Origin: Fodinibius salicampi | Lineage (GTDB): Bacteria > Bacteroidota > Rhodothermia > Balneolales > Balneolaceae | Assembly (NCBI RefSeq): GCF_039545095.1 | Contig: NZ_BAABRS010000001.1 | Span: 682,001 to 746,000, forward strand | Direction: 5' to 3' | Length of the DNA stretch: 64,000 nucleotides | Shown here: positions 25,541 through 35,925 of the stretch, piece after piece | Layout of the letters: each line of letters opens with the position of its first letter | Position numbering within the stretch: position 1 is the stretch's first letter | Translations under genes and position numbers: made by a program | Notes under the pieces: generated by a model | Seen by the model: the letters and a program-made list of their open reading frames with translations, nothing else | Database searches by the model: none | What the model was told of the DNA's origin: nothing

Positions 25541-27574
25541 ATGAGCTTTATTAAAAATCTTTTCGATAAATTTTTATCAACCACCGGTGATGCTAACAAA
25601 ACGATCGGTAAACGTATTATGTATATCGTTGTTGGTGGTTCAGCAATTACCCTGATTGTTGGCCTTGCGGCTATTGTTTCTCTTTATACGATTAACAACT
25701 ATTCCGATCAGCTTGTTGATGTAAATATCTCTGAATGGGATGTGGCAAATGCTATAGAAAAGAATATGTGGGAGGCTGGCTACAATCTTTCTATGTACAG
25801 CAGAACTCATGAAGAGGAATTGTATGATAAGGCGATCAGTCGTTTACAGCAGGTAAAAACAGAAATCGATAGTGGCAAGACTCTGGCCGAAACCTATGAT
25901 CTCCAGGAATTTAAAGCAGAACTCAATAATATTGAACAGGCTCACGTCAATTATAAAGAAGCAGTAGATCTTTTTCACCAGGCAATACAGGATTTAATCC
26001 AATATAGAAGGAATACGGGGGAGGCATCCGGAGAGTTTGTAAGCAGCATGGACGAATTTGTGGCCATTGGAACCTCAAAAATTAAAACGCTTAATAATGC
26101 CCAGGAGATACAGCAAGTTCAGGAAGGGATCGCCAAAGCCGATGAGATTACTAAAAAATTCTTAAACAATACCAGTTCATTATGGCAGTCAGAAGCTTTA
26201 AATAATACTGATCAGCTGGCAAGTCTGGAGTCTGATTTTGATAATCTCCGCTCAGAACTGGGTAATTTATATGAAGGGGTGTCAGATCCTGAAGGAGATA
26301 TGCTGCTGAGTATTGCCCTTGCTGTGCTTAATGACAATGTTGAGGCCATTAAAGCGATGATTACGGCCCGGAATACGGTGGATAAGCAGGAGCAGATCCG
26401 GGTAGAAGCCTATAACCAGATCATTAATAATGCCTCCACATTAGCCGATCATTCCAAAACGTGGGCCGATGAACAGGGAGAGCTGATGAGTTCTACTGTA
26501 ACGAGTTATGTCTCATTTCTGGGTATTGGGGTTCTTTTGGCTTTAGCCGGGACAATCGTATTCGGACTATTCATGCGAATGTCTATAAATAATGTTTTGA
26601 ATGATATTATTGAACGTCTTTCTGCAGGGGCTCAACAGGTAAACGAATCCGCGATACAGATGAGCGGTACGAGTCAGGAATTAGCTGAAAGCTCAAACCA
26701 ACAGGCAGCCGGACTCCAGCAAACTACAGCTTCTCTTGAAGAGATTTCAGCTCAATCAAAACAAACGGCTGAAAACGCCAAGCAAGCTGAAGTTGCAATG
26801 AAAGAGGCGAAACCGAGGGTAGAGGATGGAGTAGAAGCAATGGAGCGAATGAATGAGGCTATGGAGGAGATCCACGAATCTTCATTAGAAACGTCAAAGA
26901 TTATTAAAACCATTGATGATATCGCGTTCCAAACCAATTTATTAGCACTCAACGCGGCAGTAGAGGCCGCACGGGCTGGTGAGGCAGGTAAAGGATTTGC
27001 GGTGGTTGCAGAAGAGGTGAGAAGCTTGGCGCAACGAAGTGCTGAAGCTGCTAAAAATACTTCTGAACTAATTGAGAGTTCCCAGGAGAGCTCGGAAAGA
27101 GGAGCAAAAGTCGCTGATGAAGTTTCAGAAAACCTTCAGCAAATTGAGGAAAGTGTCAGCGATGTAAATACGTTGGTTGTTGAAATATCAGCGGCATCAT
27201 CCGAGCAGCGTAAGGGTATTGAGGAGATGAATTCAGTGATGCACGATCTGGATAAAAATGTGCAGAATAATGCTTCCAACTCTGAGGAATCTGCAAGTTC
27301 AGCGGAGCAATTGTCATCCCAGGCTAAAGAATTAACGAAAATTGTAGAATCCCTTGAATCGCTGGTGGGGAAAAGAAATGCGACCGATGATATGGAAAAT
27401 GAAGAGGATGATTTCGAAGAGTACAATGGAGAATTATCCTCAAACGGACATAAGGATAATAGGATATCCGAGTCAAGTAATTATTACGACAAAAATTATT
27501 CTACCAAAGAGGATAATGGTAAGAATGGAAATGTCCTTTTTGAAGAGGATCAGGAAGCTTTCAATAGTTTTTAG
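25541..27574 (+). CDS. Methyl-accepting chemotaxis protein
   Basis: 677 residues. Membrane segment 1 at about 25-50 ([20 protein letters not shown]), a periplasmic helical sensor to about 325 and a second membrane segment at about 327-350. No clear HAMP follows; after a short link the coiled-coil signalling rod begins ([20 protein letters not shown]). The hairpin tip, the binding site for CheA and CheW, is complete: [20 protein letters not shown] (about residue 465-484), [20 protein letters not shown]. An acidic, Asn-rich tail of about 60 residues ends in EAFNSF and lacks the NWETF pentapeptide. It senses an unknown signal and controls taxis; no che genes adjacent. Confidence 0.94.
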   Translation: MSFIKNLFDKFLSTTGDANKTIGKRIMYIVVGGSAITLIVGLAAIVSLYTINNYSDQLVDVNISEWDVANAIEKNMWEAGYNLSMYSRTHEEELYDKAISRLQQVKTEIDSGKTLAETYDLQEFKAELNNIEQAHVNYKEAVDLFHQAIQDLIQYRRNTGEASGEFVSSMDEFVAIGTSKIKTLNNAQEIQQVQEGIAKADEITKKFLNNTSSLWQSEALNNTDQLASLESDFDNLRSELGNLYEGVSDPEGDMLLSIALAVLNDNVEAIKAMITARNTVDKQEQIRVEAYNQIINNASTLADHSKTWADEQGELMSSTVTSYVSFLGIGVLLALAGTIVFGLFMRMSINNVLNDIIERLSAGAQQVNESAIQMSGTSQELAESSNQQAAGLQQTTASLEEISAQSKQTAENAKQAEVAMKEAKPRVEDGVEAMERMNEAMEEIHESSLETSKIIKTIDDIAFQTNLLALNAAVEAARAGEAGKGFAVVAEEVRSLAQRSAEAAKNTSELIESSQESSERGAKVADEVSENLQQIEESVSDVNTLVVEISAASSEQRKGIEEMNSVMHDLDKNVQNNASNSEESASSAEQLSSQAKELTKIVESLESLVGKRNATDDMENEEDDFEEYNGELSSNGHKDNRISESSNYYDKNYSTKEDNGKNGNVLFEEDQEAFNSF

Positions 27575-27670
27575 TGTGTGTGCAACAACCAAATTTCATC
27601 TATTTATATAATATCTATCATTAAAACATTAAACCAGTCCCTTTTAATTACAACCGCCTAAATAAATATC

Positions 27671-28093
27671 ATGCAGATTTCAATCAAATATATCATTCTT
27701 TCGTCAAGTTTTTCAATGGGTTTATTCGCATGCCTCCTTTTTACTTTTGTATTTAGTCGGCCTGCGATGAGTCAGAGTGCCTCGGGTGAAATACATACCG
27801 TGGTTGATGTAATGCCAGAAATAGAGGGAGGATTATCAGCCCTTTATAAAAAAATAAAATATCCCCAGAAAGCTATAAGTGAAGGCATATCGGGCAGAGT
27901 TTATCTGCAACTTATAGTGGATGAAAACGGGAATGCCCAAAATCCTGAAGTGTTAAGAGACATCGGCGGAGGTTGTGGCGAGGCTGCAGTAGAAGCAATT
28001 AAAAAGGTTAAATTTACTCCGGGTAAACAGGGTGGAAAGGCTGTAAAAGTTAAATATTCCCTGCCGGTTACCTTTAGAATTGAAGAGTCCTAA
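27671..28093 (+). CDS. Secreted TonB C-terminal-domain protein
   Basis: 140 residues: signal or anchor segment (LSSSFSMGLFACLLFTFVF), then a single TonB C-terminal domain (residues 45-138): MPEIEGGLSALYKKIKYP, GRVYLQLIVDENG, VEAIKKVKFTPGKQGGKAVK, VKYSLPVTFRI. The proline-rich spacer that lets true TonB cross the periplasm is absent, so it cannot bridge the envelope like TonB. Such short forms are common in Bacteroidota and their role is unclear. A strong terminator follows. Confidence 0.85.
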   Translation: MQISIKYIILSSSFSMGLFACLLFTFVFSRPAMSQSASGEIHTVVDVMPEIEGGLSALYKKIKYPQKAISEGISGRVYLQLIVDENGNAQNPEVLRDIGGGCGEAAVEAIKKVKFTPGKQGGKAVKVKYSLPVTFRIEES

Positions 28094-28167
28094 ACGGAAC
28101 GTTTCGTAACTCAGACTCACGTGTATGAGTTATGAATAAATATGCCATATCCCCATTTGTTTTTGAG

Positions 28168-28203
28168 AAGTCCTGTATTTATTTAATACAGGACTTTTTT
28201 ATT
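28168..28203 (+). terminator. Rho-independent terminator
   Basis: Perfect 12-bp stem AAGTCCTGTATT (28168-28179) with complement at 28185-28196, 5-nt loop, followed by a T-run TTTTTATTTTTG. It ends the TonB-C gene transcript. Confidence 0.92.
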
Positions 28204-28337
28204 TTTGTTATTAATTTTCATATACGGTTATTTATCTAATTATCAGTTTAATAATAAACCAGAAAAGGAACGGGGAAACTGATTTTTTGTTCTTTTATCA
28301 TACGGTAAAGACTTAATTAAATAGTGGAGGCTTAATA

Positions 28338-29426
28338 GTGAAATATAGAAAATTGGGGAACAGCGGACTCATTGTAAGTGAAGTTGGGCTTGGTACCATG
28401 CAATTTGGAGAAGATATGCAGATGGGTGGACTTGGTCAGGAAGAGACAAATGAAATGGTAAAGTTTGCTCTTGATCATGGTATTAACTACATCGATACGG
28501 CAGATGTTTACAGTCTGGGTGAAAGTGAAAAGTTGCTGGGTAACGCTTTAGAAGGCATCCGGGATGAAATTGTTCTGTCGACTAAATTTCGCCTGCCAAT
28601 GGATGAGAACATAAACCATAGCGGGGCCACACGCGTAAATATTATGCGTGAGGTTGAGGCAAGTCTGCGACGTTTAAAGACCGACTACATTGATCTCTAC
28701 CAAGTACATAGCTGGGATCCTTATACTCCGCTGGAAGAAACCTTGCGGGCTCTTGATGACTTAGTCCGGCAAGGCAAAGTGCGGTACATTGGACTCAGTA
28801 ACTATATGGCCTGGCAGGCAGCTACTGCTTTAGGATTGCAAGAACGACAGGGCTTGGAAAAATATATAACTGCGCAGATGTATTATAGCTTGGTTGGCCG
28901 GGATCTGGAGCATAATTTTATGTCGTTTGCGGATTATCATGATATGGGTATTATTGTGTGGAGTCCGCTGGCCGGTGGTTTTCTTTCAGGAAAATACGAT
29001 CGTAACAATCCACCTCCCGAAAATTCGCGATTTGCTGAAGCAGGCCAATTCGTTCCTTTTGATATTGATAAGGGTTTTGAGATCGTTGATGCCTTGCATA
29101 AAGTGGGCAAACGCCACGGGGTAAGTCCAGCCCGGGTAGCCATTGCCTGGACGCTCTCCAGAGATAATATCAGCAGCGTATTAATCGCTGCCCGCAAGCA
29201 TAAACATCTGGAAGATAATATTAAGGCGGTGGATCTCGAACTCTCAGAAGAAGATTTAGAACTGCTTGATGAGGTTTCCGATCCGGGCGTTCCTTATCCC
29301 CGCTGGATGGTACTGCAACAGGCAATGGCAGAAGATCCCAGGGCCCGGACGCTTGAGCCGGAAAAATTCGAAGACGGTGGTCCTTGGGAGGATCTGCGTT
29401 TTAAAAAGATGCCGCTCGAAGAATAA
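28338..29426 (+). CDS. Aldo/keto reductase
   Basis: 362 residues, starting at GTG 28338 with ribosome site TGGAGG at 28325. NADPH-dependent reductase of aldehydes and ketones, cytoplasmic. The catalytic tetrad Asp-Tyr-Lys-His is visible: IDTADVYSLGE (Asp, Tyr), LSTKFRLP (Lys) and YQVHSWD (His). The NADPH pocket appears as GLSNYMAWQAA and SPLAGGFLSGKY, with the AKR C-terminal loop. Length is somewhat over the usual 320-330 owing to a charged C-terminal extension. It is a single gene; substrate unknown. Confidence 0.93.
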   Translation: MKYRKLGNSGLIVSEVGLGTMQFGEDMQMGGLGQEETNEMVKFALDHGINYIDTADVYSLGESEKLLGNALEGIRDEIVLSTKFRLPMDENINHSGATRVNIMREVEASLRRLKTDYIDLYQVHSWDPYTPLEETLRALDDLVRQGKVRYIGLSNYMAWQAATALGLQERQGLEKYITAQMYYSLVGRDLEHNFMSFADYHDMGIIVWSPLAGGFLSGKYDRNNPPPENSRFAEAGQFVPFDIDKGFEIVDALHKVGKRHGVSPARVAIAWTLSRDNISSVLIAARKHKHLEDNIKAVDLELSEEDLELLDEVSDPGVPYPRWMVLQQAMAEDPRARTLEPEKFEDGGPWEDLRFKKMPLEE

Positions 29427-29445
29427 CCAATAATTTATTATAAGA

Positions 29446-29530
29446 CAGGATCAACGGAATAACTGTCGTTAGATAATAGAACGTCCATTAGTAAAATAAT
29501 TTACCTATTTTATTTATGACGTTGATCCTG
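29446..29530. repeat. Structured intergenic inverted repeat
   Basis: An 11-bp perfect inverted pair CAGGATCAACG (29446-29456) and CGTTGATCCTG (29520-29530) encloses a second stem TAAAATA/TATTTTA (29492-29512). The nested fold of about 85 nt resembles a small mobile element or a structured leader. It is the only notable feature in the gap before the DUF5916 gene. Confidence 0.5.
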
Positions 29531-29713
29531 CTTAACATGTTATTTAAACACTTTAAGTCTTTTTGAATAACGTATCAATTTCCTTCAGTTTTGCTTTATA
29601 CATTAAGTTAATTTTATCAAAGGGTTCATCTAACTAAATTAGAAGCATACTAAACTTTGACACCTCTATTGGAAGAGTTCCATTTATTTTTTCGATTAAA
29701 AAATCAATACAGC

Positions 29714-32281
29714 ATGCATTCTGATAGTTTTGAACAGGAAATTGTACCATTTATAGTCAATAGGTTATGCGTCTGTGTGGTGATATTATTTCTTATGCCC
29801 ACCGGCCTTCTGTTTGCCCAAAATTCGCTCCCCTCGGTTTCAGCATATCAGGTAGAATCCTCTATTTCCGTTGATGGGAGACTTGATGAAGTGGTCTGGC
29901 AACAGGCCGAAGCCGTATCGGGATTCCGGCAATTTGAACCCAGGGAAGGGGACAACGCCTCCCAATCTACAGAGGTACGTGTTCTTTATGGTAATGGTAG
30001 TATTTATATAGGAGCTATATTATATGACGATGAGCCTCAAAAAATTGAACAAACATTAGGCCGGCGTGATGAATACAACAGAGCAGATTGGTTCTTGGTA
30101 TCCATTGATTCCTATTTTGATCGAAGAACAGCCTATAGCTTCGGGGTCAATGCTGCAGGGGTACAGTTCGATGCATTTCGTACCGGAGGGGGTGGAGGCC
30201 CAACACCGGGCATGGATACTTCCTGGGATGCTGTCTGGTACTCCAGTGCAAATGTAACTGATCAAGGATGGATAGTTGAGATGGAAATCCCTTACAGCAT
30301 GTTACGCTTCTCAGAGGAAGAGCTTCAAACGTGGGGAATTCATTTTTCCCGCCGCATTCCTCGCCAGGGAGAAGAGTCAGAATGGCCCCTAATTCCACGA
30401 ACTGAACGGGAAAATCTGGTAGCCCGTTTTGGTCGTTTGACAGAAATTAGAAACATAAAGCCCAGGCCCAATATACAGGTTACTCCCTATTCACTTGGAC
30501 GACTCAATACTTACGAAAGTGAGACTAATCCGGGGGAACTGGCCACCCAATCTAGCATGGATGTTGGCGGCGACATTAAAATTGGGTTAGGTCCAAATAT
30601 TACCATGGATGCAACTGTTAATCCGGACTTTGGACAAGTAGAATCTGACCCCGCAGTTCTAAACCTGACAGCCTTTGAAACCTTCTATGATGAACGTCGT
30701 CCGTTCTTTTTGGAAGGGGCTAGTATCTACGAGTTTTCGGTAGGACCGGGTGAGCTGCTTTACACAAGAAGAATCGGGGCTAGTGATCCCATTATTGGAG
30801 CTACGAAGATTTCTGGACGGACTGCAAAAGGCCTCTCTTTTGGTGTTTTAGGAGCTACTACCGGAGATGATTTTTCTCCAACCCGTAATTCCGGAGTGGC
30901 TCGTATGAGTCAGCAACTGGGAGATTTTTCCAGTGCAGGAGGGATGCTTACCGTTTTTGACGGGCCAAATAAACAGGATGAGGGGCGGATACAGTCCCTG
31001 TCGGGTGGAGCTGATTGGGATCTTCGAATGCTTGATAACCGATATGGCATTGAAGGGTTTACAGCATTTACTCACCGTAACTGGACGACAGAAAACCGGG
31101 ATGCCCAGACCGGTTTTGCAGGCAAGATGTGGATGAGAAAGCGGCAGGGAGTAATTAATGGCTTTGCAGGAGTTGATGTATTCAGCGACCAATTTAATCC
31201 CAATGAGTTGGGTCAACTTCGCGAAAATAATTTCATTGCCACTCTGAGTGAAATTGAATATCAAATTAATGGAGGTCAGCCATTTGGATCTTTTCAACGT
31301 GCAAATGTAAATGTGTTTGGGCTTCAACAATTTTCTTATCAGGAGAAATTAGATCTTGGCTTAAACTTGGATATAGAATCTCAATGGATATTGGAAAGCT
31401 TTCAGCAATTTGAAGTAGGTACATCATTTGAGAATATTTTCGGCGGCTACGATCTCTATGAGACAAGAGGTCTTGGTCCCTGGGCTCGTCCCTCGAGTAT
31501 TGAATTCGTATCAGAACTTGAGACGGATGACCGGCGGAACTGGGAAGTAGAACCGGAAGTAGCCTATACCATAACAAGTGACGGTGGCCGAGGCTATAGC
31601 ATGGGTTTGCGTGCCGACTGGGATGCCGGAAGCCGGTTATCTTTATCCGGAAACCTGGAAGGGGAATGGGAAAACAATGTTACGGCTTGGGTATCGAACG
31701 AATCTTTTAGAAGCGTAGACGGGGGATGGCAAATCGGACAAGAATCAGCATCCCCCGATCAGCTGGATAATGATGACTATGTCAATTTTAATGACGAAGG
31801 AATGCTTAACAACATTTTATCTGATGTAGAGCCTTACGATACAGGTCAATATTATGTTCCTGTCTTTGGAGGCCGGGATACGCGCTCTCTCGATTTTACA
31901 TTGCGAGGCACCGTAACCTTCACACCGGATCTTTCATTACAACTCTATAGTCAGCTGTTCCTGGCGCGCGGACATTTTGAAAAGTTCCGAATCCTGCAAA
32001 ACCCGGATCAGCTAGCCGGGTTTGATCCGTATCCCAAAAGGAACGATTTTACATTAAACAGTTTACAGTCAAATGTGGTGCTGCGATGGGAATATCGTCC
32101 GGGATCCACCCTCTTTTTAGTCTGGACACAAGGAAGAAGTCAACGAAACCAGCAAAACCCACTGGCTCCCCAAACACCTTCACCCTACAATAGGTCGATA
32201 GGAGATCGCATAGGTGATACTTTTGATATATTCCCTCAGAATGTGTTTCTGGCTAAAATAAAATATACCTTCTTGTATTAA
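29714..32281 (+). CDS. DUF5916 outer-membrane protein with N-terminal CBM9-like domain
   Basis: 855 residues from ATG 29714 (MHSDSFEQEI), with a signal ending MPTGLLFAQN; the in-frame TTG 57 bp earlier is less likely. Residues about 40-230 are carbohydrate-binding-module-9-like (ISVDGRLDEVVWQQAEAVSG, then YIGAILYDDEP). The rest is the DUF5916 region, starting with the hallmark NPDFGQVESDPAVLNLTAFE and ETFYDERRPFFLEG, and then a repeating beta-strand pattern ending FLAKIKYTFLY, which fits an outer-membrane barrel. Function unknown in the family; proposed roles include surface glycan or metal binding. Monocistronic. Confidence 0.9.
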   Translation: MHSDSFEQEIVPFIVNRLCVCVVILFLMPTGLLFAQNSLPSVSAYQVESSISVDGRLDEVVWQQAEAVSGFRQFEPREGDNASQSTEVRVLYGNGSIYIGAILYDDEPQKIEQTLGRRDEYNRADWFLVSIDSYFDRRTAYSFGVNAAGVQFDAFRTGGGGGPTPGMDTSWDAVWYSSANVTDQGWIVEMEIPYSMLRFSEEELQTWGIHFSRRIPRQGEESEWPLIPRTERENLVARFGRLTEIRNIKPRPNIQVTPYSLGRLNTYESETNPGELATQSSMDVGGDIKIGLGPNITMDATVNPDFGQVESDPAVLNLTAFETFYDERRPFFLEGASIYEFSVGPGELLYTRRIGASDPIIGATKISGRTAKGLSFGVLGATTGDDFSPTRNSGVARMSQQLGDFSSAGGMLTVFDGPNKQDEGRIQSLSGGADWDLRMLDNRYGIEGFTAFTHRNWTTENRDAQTGFAGKMWMRKRQGVINGFAGVDVFSDQFNPNELGQLRENNFIATLSEIEYQINGGQPFGSFQRANVNVFGLQQFSYQEKLDLGLNLDIESQWILESFQQFEVGTSFENIFGGYDLYETRGLGPWARPSSIEFVSELETDDRRNWEVEPEVAYTITSDGGRGYSMGLRADWDAGSRLSLSGNLEGEWENNVTAWVSNESFRSVDGGWQIGQESASPDQLDNDDYVNFNDEGMLNNILSDVEPYDTGQYYVPVFGGRDTRSLDFTLRGTVTFTPDLSLQLYSQLFLARGHFEKFRILQNPDQLAGFDPYPKRNDFTLNSLQSNVVLRWEYRPGSTLFLVWTQGRSQRNQQNPLAPQTPSPYNRSIGDRIGDTFDIFPQNVFLAKIKYTFLY

Positions 32282-32422
32282 GGCACTCTCAGCATCTAGC
32301 CAAATCCTCCGCTTGGCATTAACAAGCGGGGGGAAGGTACAATATCCTTGTCCAATTCAGAGTATTCATTCTGAGAAATATGTAGAAGCTGATGATATTC
32401 CCCGCAGACCTAACCAGAGTCT

Positions 32423-32899
32423 TTATTTTAGTAATAGGTCCTTTTTAATGGGAATAAATTTGCTTGCCGCATTAATGAGCGAGGCTGCCGTAAGCTGCTC
32501 TACTCCATATACCTCCATCGTTACGTCATAATCTTCTTTTACTTTATCCGCGAGCAGGGCAAAGTCGCCGTCTCCAGAGGCCAGTACGATAATATCTGCT
32601 TTTTGGGCCCACTCCATGACATCAATGGTAATTCCCACATCCCAGTCTCCTTTTGCTGAGCCGTCACTTCGCTGTATGAAAGGCTTCAGTTTTACTTCGA
32701 AACCGATCCCACGGAGGATGTTCTGGAACTGCTTTTGCTTCTCGTCATCCCGGTGGATGGCATAGGCATAAGCCTTCAACACTTCCCGGTTCGAGGTAGC
32801 CCGATCCCAGAAAGTATTGTAATCAAAATTACAGCTAAAGGCTTCCCGATTGGTGTAATAGATATTCTGTACATCCACAAACAGGGCTACTTTTTTCAT
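32423..32899 (-). CDS. NYN-domain protein (LabA/DUF88-like)
   Basis: 158 residues, only the NYN ribonuclease-like domain. Acidic positions: VALFVDVQNIYY (about residue 4-15), KGDWDVGITIDVMEWA (about 84-99), IIVLASGDGDFALLADKV (about 104-121). No LOTUS domain, unlike the one at 18.1 kb. The family acts on RNA or is fused to toxin partners. Monocistronic; ends 37 bp before the M3 peptidase gene begins on the same strand, so both may be co-transcribed from upstream. Confidence 0.9.
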   Translation of the reverse strand: MKKVALFVDVQNIYYTNREAFSCNFDYNTFWDRATSNREVLKAYAYAIHRDDEKQKQFQNILRGIGFEVKLKPFIQRSDGSAKGDWDVGITIDVMEWAQKADIIVLASGDGDFALLADKVKEDYDVTMEVYGVEQLTAASLINAASKFIPIKKDLLLK

Positions 32900-32936
32900 A
32901 TGGGTCTTTGAGTTCTTGGGAAATAGGCAGAACAGC

Positions 32937-35075
32937 TTACCGGTCCGTGTTGAGCCCCCTTCTTTCCAGGAGATGCTTCACATCCGGTTCCTGGCCGCGA
33001 TATTCTTGATAGAGCTCCATTGCTTCCTGGCTGCCACCCTGTGATAGAATATACTGTCGAAAACGATCGCCGTTTTCTCTTTCAAGTCCACCTTCTTCCT
33101 GCATATATGCAAAAGCATCGGCAGCAAGGACCTCACTCCAAATATAGGCGTAGTAGTTGGCCGCATAACCTCCCGAAAAGATATGTGCGAAGTAGGGCGA
33201 CTTGTACCGTGGAGGTACTGCTTCCATATCCAGATTATATTTGGCAAGAGCTTTATTTTCAAATGCCTGCATATCTTCAGGAATATCTTCCGTACCCAGC
33301 AGATGCCACTCCATATCCAGCATGGTAGCTGCCAGGTATTCCTGGGTATCAAAACCCTGGTTGAAGTCGCGTGCGGCAATAACCTTGTCAAGGAGATCCT
33401 GCGGGATCTGTTCTCCGGTTTCGTAATGAACAGCGTAATTTTCCAGTACTTCGGGCTGGATGGCCCAGTCCTCTTCAAAAGTAGAAGGAAACTCCACGAA
33501 ATCACGAGGAACCGATGTACCAGACTGAGAGGGATATTTTACATCCGAAAAGAGTCCGTGTACTGCGTGTCCCATTTCATGGAACATAGTAGTTACATTG
33601 TCAAAACTGATGAGGGCAGGTTCGCCTTCGGCCGGCTTTGGAATATTCATTACATTCACGATGACTGGCTTCTTATCGAGCAGATGCGACTGTGACACAA
33701 AGGAATTCATCCAAGCTCCACCACGCTTAGAATCGCGCTCAAAGTAATCGGCGTAAAAAAGTCCGATCTGTGAATCATCTTCATTATAGACGTTAAATAC
33801 ACGAACATCGGGATGGTAGACGGGAAGATCATGGCGTTCTTCAAAACTAATCCCAAAGAGCTTATTCATCGTATAGAATACTCCATCTTTTAACACACGG
33901 TCTAACTCAAAATAAGGACGAACCTCCGATTGATCGATATTATATTCGGCCTGGCGGACCTTCTCAGCGTAGTAGTTCCAGTCCCACGGCTTCACTTCTT
34001 CCTCAATACCTTCCTTCCTCATCATCTCTTCGATAGCTTCTGCTTCCTGTTCGGTATTATTAATAACCGGTGGAACCAGGTCGGTGAGCATGTCAAGCGC
34101 AGCCTCAGGTGTCTTTGCGGTCTGAGGCTCTAATTTATATGCGGCATGGTTTTCATAGCCCAGCAATTCGGCTCTTTCTGCACGTAATTCGGCCAGATCC
34201 AGGATAATCGGGCGGTTATCAATACCGCCATTTTCACCGATACCGCGGTAGGCAGAAGCCTCCCAGATTCGCTGTCTCAATTCCCGGTCATTTAATTCCT
34301 TTAGAATGGGCACCCGGGTGGTATTGGTAATGGTAAGCAGATACTGATTGTCGTGACCGCGTTCGGCGGCGGCTTCTTTAGCAGCAGCAATACGGTCTTC
34401 ACTGAGTCCGTCTAGTTTTTTTCTATCATCTACCACTACGGCTCGCTCCTTGGTTAATTCAAGCAAATTCTCTTGAAACTCCGTAGTCAGCGTAGAGATT
34501 CGTTCATTGATTTCACGCATGCGCTGCTTTTCATCTTCGGTTAGTTGAGCACCGGCACGTACAAAATCGCGATGTGTGTCTTCCAGTAGTTTCAGTGAGG
34601 ATTCATCCAGATCGAGTTCATCACGCCCTTCATAGAGGGTTTTTATCCGTTCATAAAGCTTGGCATTCAGCAGTATATCATCGGAATGGGCTGACAGCTT
34701 GGGCGCCATTTCCTTTTGAATCTCCTGTATTTTGTCATTCGTATGGGCTGAGGTCAGGTTGTAAAACACCGATTGTGTGCGACGCAAAAGCGCCCCGCTT
34801 TTCTCCATGGCCACAATTGTGTTTTCAAAAGTGGGAGATTCGGGATTAGAAGCGATGGCCTCTATCTCTTTGATTTCTTCCTCCATGCCTGCTTCAAATG
34901 CAGGACGAAAATGTTCAACATTAATTGCATCGAAATCAGGTGCTTCAAAGGGGAGTGAACTCGGGGAAAACAGGGGATTATCGGTCATTTTTCTTGATTG
35001 ACTATCGGTTTTGCTACAGGCCGATAACAATAGACTACCTGCCAGCAGTATGATAAAAAGTGATGGAATTCTCAT
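32937..35075 (-). CDS. M3-family oligopeptidase / dipeptidyl carboxypeptidase lipoprotein
   Basis: 712 residues. Lipoprotein signal ending LLLSAC, so membrane-anchored outside the cytoplasm, unlike the cytoplasmic Dcp of E. coli. The zinc site is complete: FHEMGHAVHGLF (HExxH, about residue 494) with the second ligand Glu further on in FVEFPSTFEEDWA. The helical N-terminal half (FENTIVAMEKSGALLRRTQS) closes over the cleft in M3 peptidases. Length fits the Dcp/OpdA group (about 680). It trims short peptides. Alone, next to the NYN gene. Confidence 0.94.
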   Translation of the reverse strand: MRIPSLFIILLAGSLLLSACSKTDSQSRKMTDNPLFSPSSLPFEAPDFDAINVEHFRPAFEAGMEEEIKEIEAIASNPESPTFENTIVAMEKSGALLRRTQSVFYNLTSAHTNDKIQEIQKEMAPKLSAHSDDILLNAKLYERIKTLYEGRDELDLDESSLKLLEDTHRDFVRAGAQLTEDEKQRMREINERISTLTTEFQENLLELTKERAVVVDDRKKLDGLSEDRIAAAKEAAAERGHDNQYLLTITNTTRVPILKELNDRELRQRIWEASAYRGIGENGGIDNRPIILDLAELRAERAELLGYENHAAYKLEPQTAKTPEAALDMLTDLVPPVINNTEQEAEAIEEMMRKEGIEEEVKPWDWNYYAEKVRQAEYNIDQSEVRPYFELDRVLKDGVFYTMNKLFGISFEERHDLPVYHPDVRVFNVYNEDDSQIGLFYADYFERDSKRGGAWMNSFVSQSHLLDKKPVIVNVMNIPKPAEGEPALISFDNVTTMFHEMGHAVHGLFSDVKYPSQSGTSVPRDFVEFPSTFEEDWAIQPEVLENYAVHYETGEQIPQDLLDKVIAARDFNQGFDTQEYLAATMLDMEWHLLGTEDIPEDMQAFENKALAKYNLDMEAVPPRYKSPYFAHIFSGGYAANYYAYIWSEVLAADAFAYMQEEGGLERENGDRFRQYILSQGGSQEAMELYQEYRGQEPDVKHLLERRGLNTDR

Positions 35076-35210
35076 AATTTTGTGGGTTAAGATAAATAGG
35101 GATCCATACTAAATCAGGATCATGACAAAATTACATATAGTTTTATAAGTATTGGTAAGGTAAACACTTGAGAATAAGTTTGTGCCAATGTTTCTACTAT
35201 AAATTATAAA

Positions 35211-35237
35211 ACCCTGCAAGCCAATGGCTTGCAGGGT
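35211..35237 (-). terminator. Rho-independent terminator downstream of tRNA-Val
   Basis: Inverted repeat ACCCTGCAAGCC / GGCTTGCAGGGT, stem of about 12 pairs, just 5 bp downstream of the tRNA 3' end on the minus strand and followed by TTTTATAATTT. Confidence 0.85.
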
Positions 35238-35242
35238 CTAAG

Positions 35243-35317
35243 TGGGTGCTACTGGATTCGAACCAGTGACCTCTACCGTGTCGGGGTAGCGCTCTAAACC
35301 AGCTGAGCTAAGCACCC
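35243..35317 (-). tRNA. tRNA-Val (anticodon GAC)
   Basis: 75 nt, full cloverleaf on the minus strand: acceptor GGGTGCT pairing with AGCACCC, D-stem GCTC/GAGC, anticodon stem CTACC/GGTAG enclosing the loop CCGACAC (anticodon GAC), T-arm ACTGG-TTCGAAT-CCAGT, discriminator A. The CCA end is not encoded. Anticodon GAC reads GUC and GUU valine codons. Confidence 0.97.
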
Positions 35318-35450
35318 CAATGTAACTGGAGCGCTAATATAGTCATCTTTGGGGCTAGTTAGCAAGAATAAATATTTCATTCATTTAGCTTTCAGCTGTA
35401 GAGTAGGTTTTGTATTTTTAAGCTTCCTGAAATTTTCGCCAATATATAGT

Positions 35451-35912
35451 ATGTCTCAACGAAGAAAAGCAAGAAAAGCAGTTTTGCAAGCACTCTATGC
35501 CAATGCAATTAGTAAAGGCAAGTGGACTCATATTACAAATTCAGTGCTTAAACCCAGGCTCAAGGATGATAAAGAAAATTTTAAATTTGCAGAGCGCCTG
35601 TTTTTAAAAGCAGTTAATAATAGTGAAACGGTTGATGAGATTATTCAAAATCATATTAATAACTGGAAAATAGAGCGTTTGAACACTATCGACCGTCTTA
35701 TTCTCGAGATGGCTATTACAGAATTTCTTTTCTTTGAGGAAATCCCTCCAAAGGTAACAATTAATGAGGCGATTGAGATCGCCAAAAAGTTTTCAACGAA
35801 ACAATCTGGGAATTTTGTAAATGGTATTCTGGATTCCGCCCTTGAACAGCTCCAAAAAGACGGTAGAATTAATAAAAAGGGCAGGGGCCTCATTGAAACC
35901 TCTTTAAATTAG
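35451..35912 (+). CDS. nusB: Transcription antitermination factor NusB
   Basis: 153 residues from ATG 35451 (MSQRRKARKAVLQALYA); in-frame sequence upstream has no domain character. The helical bundle of NusB is recognisable, with the arginine-rich start and IERLNTIDRLILEMAITEFL and TINEAIEIAKKFSTKQSGNF, the conserved last helices. NusB with NusE binds boxA RNA and supports rRNA transcription. First gene of a tight trio with the phosphatase (13-bp gap) and ychF. Confidence 0.93.
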   Translation: MSQRRKARKAVLQALYANAISKGKWTHITNSVLKPRLKDDKENFKFAERLFLKAVNNSETVDEIIQNHINNWKIERLNTIDRLILEMAITEFLFFEEIPPKVTINEAIEIAKKFSTKQSGNFVNGILDSALEQLQKDGRINKKGRGLIETSLN

Positions 35913-35925
35913 AATAAACCCTAGT

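Noticed and set aside
32306-32331. Hairpin CCTCCGCTTG/CAAGCGGGGG after the DUF5916 gene
   Set aside because: Stable stem but no T-run follows, so a terminator call is not justified.
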